DNA from: Thermomonas brevis
GTDB lineage: Bacteria; Pseudomonadota; Gammaproteobacteria; Xanthomonadales; Xanthomonadaceae
DNA length: 64,000 nt
Direction: 5' to 3'
NCBI RefSeq assembly: GCF_014395425.1
Contig: NZ_CP060711.1
Location: 124,001-188,000, forward strand
Shown here: piece by piece, positions 17,346 to 24,657 of the stretch
Layout of the letters: each line of letters starts with the position of its first letter
Numbering within the stretch: the stretch's first letter is position 1
Position numbers and translations under genes: made by a program
Notes under the pieces: generated by a model
The model's database searches: none
Told to the model about the DNA's origin: nothing
What the model saw: the letters and a program-made list of their open reading frames with translations, nothing else

Positions 17346-19205
17346 TCAGAAGTCGTTTTCGTCGTCGAGGCTGATCCAGCCACCCGGAGGGATCTTCATG
17401 GGGGCATTGATCGTCGGCGGACGTGAGCTAGGTGGCGTGCCGTTGTGGACCTGCTCCATGCGAGCAAGTTGATCCACTGCCTGCTGGGAGGTTGGCGCCT
17501 GTGCACGCAGGAATGCGACGTATGCTGCGATTGCGCAATCCGCGCCGGTGATGGAGAAGCCTGCCCTCAACTTCGACCACTTCATGACCATGGCCCGTGT
17601 GGTCTCATCGTGCGCTGTGCGGTTCCAGGGCGCGGCCGCCCGGACGGCGCACAGGGGCGTGGTGGCGGTGCGCATCAGCACGAACGATCGAAGGTCGTGG
17701 CGACGGACGCGGGCTAGCACCTTTTTACCGACCAGTTCCCACTTATGGTCCAAATCCGGACTGCGATAGCGCACGTACATGTAATTGACGTGTGGCATGA
17801 CGCCTTCGTTGCGATTGCCGTGAACCGTTAGCGGCACCAGCACGCTCCCCATGTCGCTGGCATCTTCCTCGGCCGTGTCAGGCATGAAAGCGAAGGCCTT
17901 CGGCCCTTGCATCTGCAGGAACTGCAGCGGACTCAGGTCGCCCAGCGCGGGGTGGGGCGTTGCGTTGTAGTTCGCGATGATGACGTCCAGCAATTCTTCG
18001 AACGCATGCAACTGGATCGGATAGTCGTTCGGCGCGAAATTGCTGATACGGATCTTGTTCTCGCCCAGGCGCTTGGCGGGCTCGAAACCTCCCGGCACAT
18101 CGCGGAGTGCGCCGCGCTCCAGGCGCGAGAAGAACTGCTCAACGATCGGGCGGGAACGTGGCTCGTGTGCACGCCCATAAAACAACATGCCGCCGCGGGC
18201 GCGGCAGAACGCCTGCTCAAAGTCCAAGGCCGAATGCGCCTTCGCGTTGTCCAGGGCCAGCAAGCGCGAACGCCATGACGAGTGTGCGCCCAGTGAGCCT
18301 GAGGGGAGGCCGGCGCCCGGTGCGTACTCCAAGCCAGGGATCGTCAGTTCCCGGCGTTTCCACGGCTGCAGGGAATTCGTGATGCAGGAGCCGAGATCGA
18401 GGTTGTTGTACGCCCTGCCGACGCGCAGGACCCAACCGACGATGACGCGGGATTCAACCTCGATCTCCACCAGCAGCCACATCGAAGTGATCTGACGCTT
18501 GACCGAACCGCCATTGGGCAATGCCACGCCGAGGACGGCCTCGATATCGATGCGATGTCCGTCGATTTCCGTACGGGCGAACGGGCTTCCCCGGAAAATT
18601 CCCGACAAGGTGGAGGGCGGGGCATCGGCGGTGTCGAGATTGCCGACATCGGAGTGATCGATGCGGCGCTGGCGGATAAAGCGGAGCAGGGCACGACGCC
18701 CCTGATCCGCTTGATTCAGGGGATAGAAATCCCGCAAGTCCAAGCGTTTGAGCTCGGCCACGATCTTCGCGTGCAACCGATCGAAGGCCTTCGGCGGTCG
18801 CCCCGGTGGCAAGGGCTGCCCGAATTCGTCGATCCAGATCGCAATTTCGGGGCGCGCCGAGAGGAGCTGACTCATCGCATGCGGACCGGCCAGCCGCGGC
18901 ATTTCCGCATCGCCTTTCTGTTCGCCGCGCTGATAGGTGCCCCATGGCACGCACACCCTGAACCCGTACGGTTGCCCGTCGTGCGCCAGTTGCGGGGCGC
19001 GCTTCACCATGGCGCGCAGGCGTTTATGGCACAACCCGTGCGCGTCAGCCGCACGGGTAATGCCCATGTCACCTGTCAGGACCGCCGTCAAGGCAGCGCA
19101 CGCTTCCTTGAAGCGCGACCGGATCGATTCGGTGAGATCCGATTCCTTCGGTTTGTACCAGGCAGCAAGCTCCTCACTGGGGTAGCACGTGTAGAGGCTA
19201 CGCAC
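17346..19205 (-). CDS. tnsB: TnsB/Mu-type DDE transposase
   Basis: TnsB cuts and joins the 3' ends of the element. The 619-residue protein has an N-terminal helix-turn-helix region. The RNase H-fold integrase core runs from about residue 205 to 385. The acidic residues are a first Asp in TEIDGHRIDIE (215 or 220), Asp319 in LALDNAKAH and Glu356 in RPIVEQFFSRLE. A beta-barrel-like and basic C-terminal part follows. The core looks complete. The gene overlaps tnsA by eight bases. Confidence 0.92.
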   Translation of the reverse strand: MRSLYTCYPSEELAAWYKPKESDLTESIRSRFKEACAALTAVLTGDMGITRAADAHGLCHKRLRAMVKRAPQLAHDGQPYGFRVCVPWGTYQRGEQKGDAEMPRLAGPHAMSQLLSARPEIAIWIDEFGQPLPPGRPPKAFDRLHAKIVAELKRLDLRDFYPLNQADQGRRALLRFIRQRRIDHSDVGNLDTADAPPSTLSGIFRGSPFARTEIDGHRIDIEAVLGVALPNGGSVKRQITSMWLLVEIEVESRVIVGWVLRVGRAYNNLDLGSCITNSLQPWKRRELTIPGLEYAPGAGLPSGSLGAHSSWRSRLLALDNAKAHSALDFEQAFCRARGGMLFYGRAHEPRSRPIVEQFFSRLERGALRDVPGGFEPAKRLGENKIRISNFAPNDYPIQLHAFEELLDVIIANYNATPHPALGDLSPLQFLQMQGPKAFAFMPDTAEEDASDMGSVLVPLTVHGNRNEGVMPHVNYMYVRYRSPDLDHKWELVGKKVLARVRRHDLRSFVLMRTATTPLCAVRAAAPWNRTAHDETTRAMVMKWSKLRAGFSITGADCAIAAYVAFLRAQAPTSQQAVDQLARMEQVHNGTPPSSRPPTINAPMKIPPGGWISLDDENDF

Positions 19206-19920
19206 GGGCTATCTCCAAGACGGCGTCGGCAGCGCCCGGCAAGTAGTCCACCAACCGCAACTCGCCGTGATGGATCATGCCGGCCACGACTGCACGCACG
19301 CTTGCAGGCGTGAAATCGAGTGTCTTGATGAGGTTCGACAGTGAGACACGTTCGCTGTTGGCGAGGCGAGCTCGGACCTGGTTCCGAATAAGCGAGCGCG
19401 TCGCCAGCCGGCCGTATTCCCACACCAACGGCAACAGTTCGAAGCCCGTCGCAAGCCAAGCCCGTGCGGAAAGCAATTCCAGCTCAGTGACATAGTGCAG
19501 CCGGATGCCATTGCGCTGGGCGGCGTCGTCGAGTTCGTTTCGATCCCGAACGGAGACGGTGCCCGTCGTGCTGCCAACGGCGCCTGCTTCGGGAACCACC
19601 AAGAAGAAGCGCTCCTCGCCCGACGTGTCGCGTGTCCAGAACGACACATCAATCTGTCGTTTGGCGGTGAATTGGATGCGCCGCGGACGCTCGACGTATT
19701 TCTGGATGGCGGGATCGAATTCGAGCTTGAGTGCCACTGCGGCGTTGACCGCGTCGGCGATCGTGACGACTCGCTGGTTGCGTGGCGAAAAGAAGACGAA
19801 TACTTCGCGACGATTACGTTCGCCACGGGTCAGCTTGCGAGGGGTGTAGGACAGGTTCGGATCAATGGCATGCGATGCCACGGACGAAGCGCCCGCGGTC
19901 GCGGTGGTTCCAGCAGTCAT
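19198..19920 (-). CDS. tnsA: TnsA-like endonuclease, catalytic lysine apparently replaced
   Basis: TnsA cuts the 5' strands in heteromeric Tn7-like transposition. The ATG at 19918-19920 is chosen because AAGGAG precedes it by seven bases; an upstream ATG at 19956 has no such site. The 240 residues start MTAGTTATAGASS, and the nuclease half has Glu67 in KLEFDPAIQKY and Asp91 in KRQIDVSFW. Where Tn7 TnsA has Q-x-K, this sequence reads FFLVVPEA, so the lysine seems missing. A winged-helix C-terminal half (NSERVSLSNLIKTLDFTP) follows, as in TnsA. Nuclease activity is therefore uncertain. Confidence 0.8.
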   Translation of the reverse strand: MTAGTTATAGASSVASHAIDPNLSYTPRKLTRGERNRREVFVFFSPRNQRVVTIADAVNAAVALKLEFDPAIQKYVERPRRIQFTAKRQIDVSFWTRDTSGEERFFLVVPEAGAVGSTTGTVSVRDRNELDDAAQRNGIRLHYVTELELLSARAWLATGFELLPLVWEYGRLATRSLIRNQVRARLANSERVSLSNLIKTLDFTPASVRAVVAGMIHHGELRLVDYLPGAADAVLEIARA

Positions 19921-20061
19921 GACAGCTCCTTCGCGCGCCGCTAAGGCGCACGGCAAGGGACCGGGGATTTCCCGGTCGAGTGGCAGTGAGAAAAGGCACA
20001 GCTCGCGCTCGCGAACGGCGCCTCGGCGCTCAGTGCACGGGTTCGGGCTCGAACCGGTAGC

Positions 20062-20247
20062 TCAGAACCATGCGGACAACGGACTGATGTACAGGTGGCA
20101 GCGGTATGCCGGTCCGCCCGGTACCTTCAAGTGGGTCTGGTAGTGGACGGGACGGAGCCGCTCGTTGTGCCTGTCGACGGCCTCGTCAAGGGCGGAGGTC
20201 ACGGCGACCAACGGCATGCTGTTGGCCTCTTTGCGGTTGTTTTTCAT
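20062..20247 (-). CDS. Small hypothetical protein upstream of tnsA
   Basis: A 61-residue frame starts MKNNRKEANSMPLVAVTSAL and ends CHLYISPLSAWF. The start has AAGGA about nine bases before the ATG, a good ribosome binding site, and the coding texture is unlike the shadow frames around it. It is the first open frame before tnsA on the same strand, so it may belong to the transposition operon. No domain is recognised. Confidence 0.5.
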   Translation of the reverse strand: MKNNRKEANSMPLVAVTSALDEAVDRHNERLRPVHYQTHLKVPGGPAYRCHLYISPLSAWF

Positions 20248-20338
20248 CTGGGGATGTCCTTCATTAGGCTGCCAGAGGTAGCAGTTGACAATGCCCAGGA
20301 AAAGAACGATGCTGCGGGTGAGCGCCCTATGGCATCGC

Positions 20339-20369
20339 GGGACCCTGGCAGGGGTCCCGTTTCTTTTTC
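20339..20369 (+). terminator. Rho-independent terminator
   Basis: GGGACCC at 20339-20345 pairs with GGGTCCC at 20352-20358 around a six-base loop and is followed by GTTTCTTTTT. It points right on the plus strand, but no plus-strand gene lies just upstream. A TTGACA at 20285-20290 with a weak -10 seventeen bases on could start a short transcript ending here, so a small RNA is possible. Otherwise it insulates the transposition genes. Confidence 0.65.
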
Positions 20370-20575
20370 CGGGATTGGAAAGTTCGGCAATTAGTGAGTC
20401 GGGCGTTGGTCGGCGCGTAGTTCCTCCTGGTTAGTTTCTTTAGTTTCTGTTGTTCCAGTTCGTAGCATCAGATTCGGTGCGCACGCCCATCGGCGGTGCT
20501 CGCTCCGAGGTCATGGCATCGGTTAGAGAGTGGGGAGTTGTTCTGCCCTAGAGCCAGACACCAAATCGCTCACGG

Positions 20576-20779
20576 TTAACCCGACTCCCGGCCGAGTGTG
20601 GCCAACCACAGCGCCACGTCCCTCGTCCGCGCGAACCTTCCGCGCCTTCCGGGTAGCAAAAAGGTGTCCACCGGCAGGTTCCCAGCCTGCAGAGCCCGCT
20701 GAAACGACCTCGCGCTGCGGAAGCCCAGGCAGTGTTGAAGAGACGTTCCCCCGACCAATTCCCCGTGGATGTCGACCAT
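20576..20779 (-). CDS. Small helix-turn-helix (AlpA/excisionase-like) protein
   Basis: A 67-residue frame from the ATG at 20777-20779 reads MVDIHGELVGG, then LQHCLGFRSARSFQRAL, then VDTFLLPGRRGRFARTRDV and ALWLATLG. The pattern of a helix-turn-helix followed by a basic wing is that of small MerR/AlpA-like excisionases common on integrative elements. A longer frame from 20827 is open, but its first 16 residues do not fit. The gene lies between the transposition operon and the unknown 406-residue gene and may regulate either. Confidence 0.55.
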   Translation of the reverse strand: MVDIHGELVGGTSLQHCLGFRSARSFQRALQAGNLPVDTFLLPGRRGRFARTRDVALWLATLGRESG

Positions 20780-20875
20780 GGACCTGGCCACGTCGGGCGG
20801 TTGTGTGAGATGCGTCCGACTTCGCATGGCTTGTGGCGCCTAGTGACACGTGGTGGCCGATAGTGGCAGGCTAAC

Positions 20876-20918
20876 TGGAGTGTCACTGACATGTCATTTC
20901 GGCTCATATGACACTCCA
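20876..20918. repeat. 10-bp inverted repeat spanning the start of the next gene
   Basis: TGGAGTGTCA at 20876-20885 is the exact reverse complement of TGACACTCCA at 20909-20918. Between them lies the palindrome TGACATGTCA (20887-20896). Related elements TAGTGACAC (20841) and TAGTGGCAG (20861) sit twenty bases apart just upstream. The right arm overlaps the ATG at 20908. It could be an autoregulatory operator or part of a transposon end with transposase-binding repeats. The sequence alone does not decide. Confidence 0.6.
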
Positions 20919-22128
20919 AGACCATAGTGATCAGGATTCAGCTGAGAAGCAGGTGCGCGCAAACCGGGCCGACGACATCGCCGTCCGCGTGCGATCTCGC
21001 CTTTGGGCCTGCGTGGTCTACGAATTGATGGCTGGGGCACGGTCCTGGGATGACCTCGATGCCTACTGGCTGCCGGAGATCGACCGCCACTACCCGACCG
21101 AAGACCTGACCACAGACAGCCGCGGCCGGCGACGGCTCTTCCATCGCATCTACTATTCAGGGAGCAACCCGGGGGTCATTCGTGGCCTCAATGGACAACG
21201 TCTCATCGACGTTGTTCACGCCGATGCGGTTTTCCAGCTCGCGAAAGAACTCTATGAGTCGCCTTTCTGGACGCTCGCCGGAAAGCAGGAGATCCCCGGC
21301 GCCCTCGTGCGCCCGCTTCAGTTGGCCTTGATGGAGCGCCTAGGGTTGCTTCGATTGACTCCCACCGAACGCATCCTGGCTCGACGGGCTGGCCTCCCGA
21401 AAGCGATTCATGAGCACAGGAATCTCGGGCATACAAAACGAGCAGCGCTGGACGTGGCGCAGATCGGATCACTCGACGCCATCGCGCTGCTTTCGTGTGC
21501 GTTCTGTCTGGCCAAGGACGCTCTTTCGTTCAGGGAGGCGGATGTTTACCTTGATGCGATCCGCCGCGCCATTGGTGCTTTTGTCCGAAGATGGCGGATG
21601 GGGGAGGAAGCCCGCACGAGCCTTGTGGCGCTAGTTGAACGGCGAATAGTTAGGCGGACTGACGAACCCATCAAACCGCAGCACTTCGGATTTTGGGTGC
21701 GAAAACGCGCCAAAGACTACGATCCGGAATGGGGCAAAGATGGCTTCATGTCCACCGACAGGCTCCGACACCCAGCCCAGCCAGAGTCGCCCATCGTTCG
21801 CGTCGACAATTCACTCTCCAGCTTCCTCGCGGCGTTTGAAGACCACTACAGTGTGTTGCGGACTGAACTCCTGGATGCGCTGCGAGCCTCGACAGCCAAG
21901 CACCAAGAGACCGACGACATAGCGTCATCGCCTATGGGGAACCTGACCGGGGTGGAACAGATCCGAGCTCGGATGATTGATAAGTTCATGCTTGATCTTC
22001 TCAATTCGCACGACGAAAACGCAGTAGACATGCTGACTCACATTCGGCAATTCCGCGTTGGTGGTGGGCTACCTCGAATGATCGGCGACCTCCTCGACCC
22101 TCCTCGGAGACTTAAGCGAGAGCGCTAA
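20908..22128 (+). CDS. Hypothetical protein, 406 residues, family not recognised
   Basis: The product starts MTLQDHSDQDSAEKQVRA and is soluble, charged and mostly helical. I see no nuclease, ATPase or helix-turn-helix signature. Segments such as VRSRLWACVVYELM, RLFHRIYYSGSNPGV and MGNLTGVEQIRARMIDKFM look like a real, selected protein rather than a shadow frame. The next in-frame ATG is 40 codons in, so the start inside the inverted repeat is kept. Codon use is less GC-rich than in the flagellar genes, in line with transfer. It lies just before an attC site, but at 1.2 kb is large for a cassette gene. Confidence 0.7.
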   Translation: MTLQDHSDQDSAEKQVRANRADDIAVRVRSRLWACVVYELMAGARSWDDLDAYWLPEIDRHYPTEDLTTDSRGRRRLFHRIYYSGSNPGVIRGLNGQRLIDVVHADAVFQLAKELYESPFWTLAGKQEIPGALVRPLQLALMERLGLLRLTPTERILARRAGLPKAIHEHRNLGHTKRAALDVAQIGSLDAIALLSCAFCLAKDALSFREADVYLDAIRRAIGAFVRRWRMGEEARTSLVALVERRIVRRTDEPIKPQHFGFWVRKRAKDYDPEWGKDGFMSTDRLRHPAQPESPIVRVDNSLSSFLAAFEDHYSVLRTELLDALRASTAKHQETDDIASSPMGNLTGVEQIRARMIDKFMLDLLNSHDENAVDMLTHIRQFRVGGGLPRMIGDLLDPPRRLKRER

Positions 22129-22348
22129 CTGCCTAGTCGGGTGTTCGATCTGATGCGCTGTTTCTGCTCCCAGGATCGCCACGGGGCCAAGATTGACCTC
22201 TTGGAGCAATAGGCACAGACCACTGATCGCCTTTACGGGCTCGCTTCTGGCCGAAAGGTCGTTTTCCCGCTGATGCCGGAGGTAACGTTCTTGCTTCCGG
22301 AGCCCGAGGTGTTTCCCATTCCGCCGTGGTTACAGCAATTAGCGTGCC

Positions 22349-22408
22349 CCCTAACAATTCGTCCAAGCCGACGCCGCTTCGCGGCGCGGCTTAAATCAGG
22401 TGTTAGGC
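22349..22408 (+). other. attC recombination site (integron cassette)
   Basis: The 60-bp site runs from CCCTAAC (22349-22355) to GTTAGGC (22402-22408), the outer R'' and R' boxes of an attC. Inside, AAGCCG...GCCGC and GCGGC...GCGGCTT form the imperfect palindrome around a TTC apex that folds the bottom strand. Size and sequence closely resemble attC sites known from Xanthomonas-type integrons. The first base of the left box deviates from RYYYAAC. Confidence 0.82.
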
Positions 22409-22414
22409 CCCAGC

Positions 22415-22735
22415 ATGCAGATCCACCGCCCTTGGAGTGTTGCTACTGGCATTGCAGGCACGGTCGGGCATCTCCTCCTCGTTGCCATCGCATGGGATCC
22501 ATCCGTGCGGGTCGTTAGGACCCATATCGGAGCCCTGGCCGCACCCCTGGTGCGGGGCCGACACTCGACAGGGTCAACTCCCGTAAGAGTTCGGCTGGCC
22601 ACTAATAGCATGGTCGTCGCGCAGGGTTCCTTTGAACTGTATGGGTCACCTGCCGGCCAACCTGTGCAGGTCCAAGAGTTTCAAACCCTCGTCTTCCGCC
22701 GGCCGTCGTTTGAAGCTGTGCGGTTGTCGCAGTAG
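22415..22735 (+). CDS. Gene-cassette protein, unknown function
   Basis: A 106-residue frame from the ATG at 22415 ends at the TAG at 22735. It starts seven bases after one attC and stops seven bases before the next, the tight fit expected of an integron cassette. The product starts MQIHRPWSVATGIAGTVGH with a hydrophobic stretch near residues 14-28 that could be a membrane anchor or signal. No family is recognised. A GTG six codons earlier is possible but lies inside the attC. Confidence 0.65.
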   Translation: MQIHRPWSVATGIAGTVGHLLLVAIAWDPSVRVVRTHIGALAAPLVRGRHSTGSTPVRVRLATNSMVVAQGSFELYGSPAGQPVQVQEFQTLVFRRPSFEAVRLSQ

Positions 22736-22741
22736 GCTGGG

Positions 22742-22795
22742 GCCTAACAAGACGTCCAAGCCGACGCCGCGCCGCGGCTTAACCCAGGTGGTAGC
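22742..22795 (+). other. Degenerate attC site
   Basis: GCCTAAC at 22742-22748 opens the site. GTCCAAGCCGACGCCGC and GCCGCGGCTTAA then repeat the inner arms of the first attC almost exactly. The right end reads GGTGGTAGC instead of GTTRRRY, so the recombination box is damaged or the site is decayed. With the first site it defines one complete cassette (about 22,403-22,790). Confidence 0.7.
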
Positions 22796-22799
22796 AGTC

Positions 22800-22985
22800 A
22801 TGAAAGCATCCGATATTGCCGCTTGGTGGGGGGCTCGACTTGCCACCCTCGTCTTCGGATGGGACATCTACATGTGGGCAATGTCGGGGCCACGCCTCGT
22901 GGTAAAGGGTGAGGCGAATCCGAAAGCAACGGAAGACGAGCTGCTGGCGCTCGCTCAACGCATTCATCCGAACCCGGCTCATTGA
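22800..22985 (+). CDS. Small hypothetical cassette-like protein
   Basis: A 61-residue frame starts MKASDIAAWWGARLATLVFG and ends LALAQRIHPNPAH. It starts five bases after the degenerate attC and stops eight bases before the SRAP gene. A hydrophobic N-terminal half (AAWWGARLATLVFGWDIYMW) suggests a single membrane helix. No function is recognised. Confidence 0.5.
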   Translation: MKASDIAAWWGARLATLVFGWDIYMWAMSGPRLVVKGEANPKATEDELLALAQRIHPNPAH

Positions 22986-22992
22986 GAACGAC

Positions 22993-23967
22993 ATGTGCTA
23001 CTCCGCTGAAGCTTGGACTCTGTACGACCAGTATGTGAAACGGTTTGGCGCAGACATCGACATCAGGGCATTCTGGGAGTTGTACCTTCGCCGGGACGAT
23101 CGTTATCGGGTCCGAAACAAGCTTTCCGATGGCACCAAAATCCCCAAAGGAATGGATCTCAACTTCCTTCTACCCAAGACCGAGGTGGAGCGAAGGATCC
23201 AGGATCTGATCGGTACTTGGAATGGACGCAAGTTGGCTGAAAGCGAGGTGGAGTTGGAAAAACAAAAGGCACGCCTGCAAGCGGCGGAAGCGAAGCTGGC
23301 GACCAAGCCAACGAAAGCCGCAGCCAATGACAAGCGAATCGCATCCAACAAGATCAAGCAGATGGAGCGTTGGATTGCCGATGCCAAACGCACAAGCCAC
23401 CACCCGACGCATGACGACCGAATCTTCCCCTTGTGGTACGCCCCGGTTCTCCTAGTCGAGGACGGGAAGCCCATCGTCCGGCCAATGCGATACCTGTGCC
23501 GTCCCCAAGGCATGGATTCCACGACCGACTACACGAAAACGGGCCAGGTTTCCGGCAAGTACAACGCGCGACGGGACAATCTTCAGAAGTTCTGGCGTCG
23601 CCAATTTGGACACACTCATGCGCTCATGCTCGCCGAGACGTTCTACGAGAACGTGGACGACGGTCACGGTGGGTCAAAGGAAATCCACTTCCAGCCAAGG
23701 TCCGGCGGCACAATGTTCATCGCGTGTCTGTACTCCCACTGGGTAGATCCCACTGGTACAGAGCCTGACTTGTGGTCGTTCGCCGCCATTACCGATGAGC
23801 CTGAACCGGAAGTCGCCGCGCAGGGGCATGACCGCACGGTCATCAACATCAAGCCTGAGAATGCTATTGCGTGGCTGACACCCCAGGGCCGGTCAGACGA
23901 AGACCTGCTTGCAATCTTGGACGACAAGCGACATCCCTTCTATGAGCTGGTCAGGGAGGCTGCATGA
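22993..23967 (+). CDS. SRAP family (YedK/HMCES-like) abasic-site protein
   Basis: SRAP proteins shield abasic sites in single-stranded DNA by covalent linkage through Cys2. The 324-residue product starts MCYSAEAWTLY, so Cys2 is present. It also has the N-A-R segment KYNARRDN, the catalytic Glu region LMLAETFYEN, LWSFAAIT and the His region GHDRTVINIKPE. It is longer than E. coli YedK (222 residues) because of a lysine-rich helical insert near residues 75-135 (VELEKQKARLQAAEAKL). Its stop overlaps the next start (ATGA). With the SOS-type umuDC operon nearby it fits a DNA-damage theme. Confidence 0.85.
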   Translation: MCYSAEAWTLYDQYVKRFGADIDIRAFWELYLRRDDRYRVRNKLSDGTKIPKGMDLNFLLPKTEVERRIQDLIGTWNGRKLAESEVELEKQKARLQAAEAKLATKPTKAAANDKRIASNKIKQMERWIADAKRTSHHPTHDDRIFPLWYAPVLLVEDGKPIVRPMRYLCRPQGMDSTTDYTKTGQVSGKYNARRDNLQKFWRRQFGHTHALMLAETFYENVDDGHGGSKEIHFQPRSGGTMFIACLYSHWVDPTGTEPDLWSFAAITDEPEPEVAAQGHDRTVINIKPENAIAWLTPQGRSDEDLLAILDDKRHPFYELVREAA

Positions 23968-24218
23968 CCGATCCGCGCCTTCGTGAATTGTCGAACTACC
24001 TCACCCAAACCGACCGTTCAGTGCCCCATGCCGTTTTTTGGGTGGGCTGGGCCAACATCGCGGGCGACCTATGTGAGCATGTGTGGGCTGCCGACGTCGC
24101 CCCTGAACTGAGAGAGGCCTACACGGAGCTACTCGCTGAGGCGGATGAGCGTGGTTGGATGGTGCCGCTGGATCAGTGTCAGCCATGCGCTGGAAGCTCA
24201 ACTGATCAACTCGATTGA
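23964..24218 (+). CDS. Hypothetical protein coupled to the SRAP gene
   Basis: The 84-residue product starts MTDPRLRELSNYLTQTDRSV and ends PCAGSSTDQLD. It is acidic and helical with several tryptophans. The four-base ATGA overlap with the SRAP gene indicates translational coupling and a shared role. No domain is recognised. Confidence 0.6.
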   Translation: MTDPRLRELSNYLTQTDRSVPHAVFWVGWANIAGDLCEHVWAADVAPELREAYTELLAEADERGWMVPLDQCQPCAGSSTDQLD

Positions 24219-24657
24219 GCCGACACCTGAACGCTGACGTTTGGCGCAGGAGATTAGGGATGCTTATCGTGGGTAGGCTTGCGATGCGTAACACCTCCAC
24301 AATTTCACACCGTATAGCGACGCCAAGAGACACCTGATGTCGGTTCGACGCGTTGATCTACGGTCCTTAGGAAAACTCCTACGCGTTCGTGCGCAACATT
24401 CCTATCGCATCGCGTGCTCCAACGGCGCACCATCTCTTCGTGGTGAAGCAATGGCACCCGGCAAGGAATCAGATCGGATCACGCACTCTGTCATCACGGA
24501 GCGCGCCGTGAAGGGGGCAGCGGGAGTAACAGCTCGCACAACAATGCGTCACCATCAGCGCCGCCCCACGGGCGGCGCTGCCATTTTGCAGGTTGCTAAA
24601 CGCATTCCAGACGTGCACCCTGACTTCCCTTCGCAACCGTGCAGTGGCAGCCGTTCT
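24219..24657. other. Intergenic stretch without a convincing gene
   Basis: The 439 bases hold only weak frames. The open frame running into the antitoxin from 24337 has no conserved content before 24658. The one clear structure is the GC-rich hairpin at 24556-24580. Otherwise I see nothing. Confidence 0.5.
24556..24587 (+). terminator. Strong GC hairpin, possible terminator
   Basis: CAGCGCCGCCC at 24556-24566 pairs perfectly with GGGCGGCGCTG at 24570-24580 around a three-base loop. The downstream tail CCATTTTG has only four consecutive T, so termination would be modest. It could end the SRAP transcript or act as an attenuator before the antitoxin. Confidence 0.5.

Larger units (their letters stand above)
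14782..19920 (-). mobile_element. Tn7-like transposition module tnsA-tnsB-tnsC-tniQ
   Basis: Four minus-strand genes in the order tnsA, tnsB, tnsC, tniQ form a tight operon: an 8-base overlap, a 24-base gap and a 3-base overlap. Together they encode a TnsA-like nuclease, a DDE transposase, an AAA+ regulator and a zinc-binding target selector. That is the complete core set of a Tn7-like element. No Cas genes or repeats accompany it, so it is not a CRISPR-associated transposon as seen here. The element's ends were not found. Much of the accessory DNA to the right (20-32 kb) could be its cargo. Confidence 0.85.

Noticed and set aside
14528-20878. CCAGTTAG at 14529-14536 and CTAACTGG at 20871-20878 as transposon terminal inverted repeats
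   Set aside because: Only eight bases agree, neither copy ends in the expected TGT/ACA, and no flanking duplication was found. Such matches occur by chance in this much sequence.
14782-20900. CRISPR-associated transposon
   Set aside because: Tn7-like genes are present, but I see no cas genes, no spaced repeats and the TniQ protein is long, as in site-specific elements.
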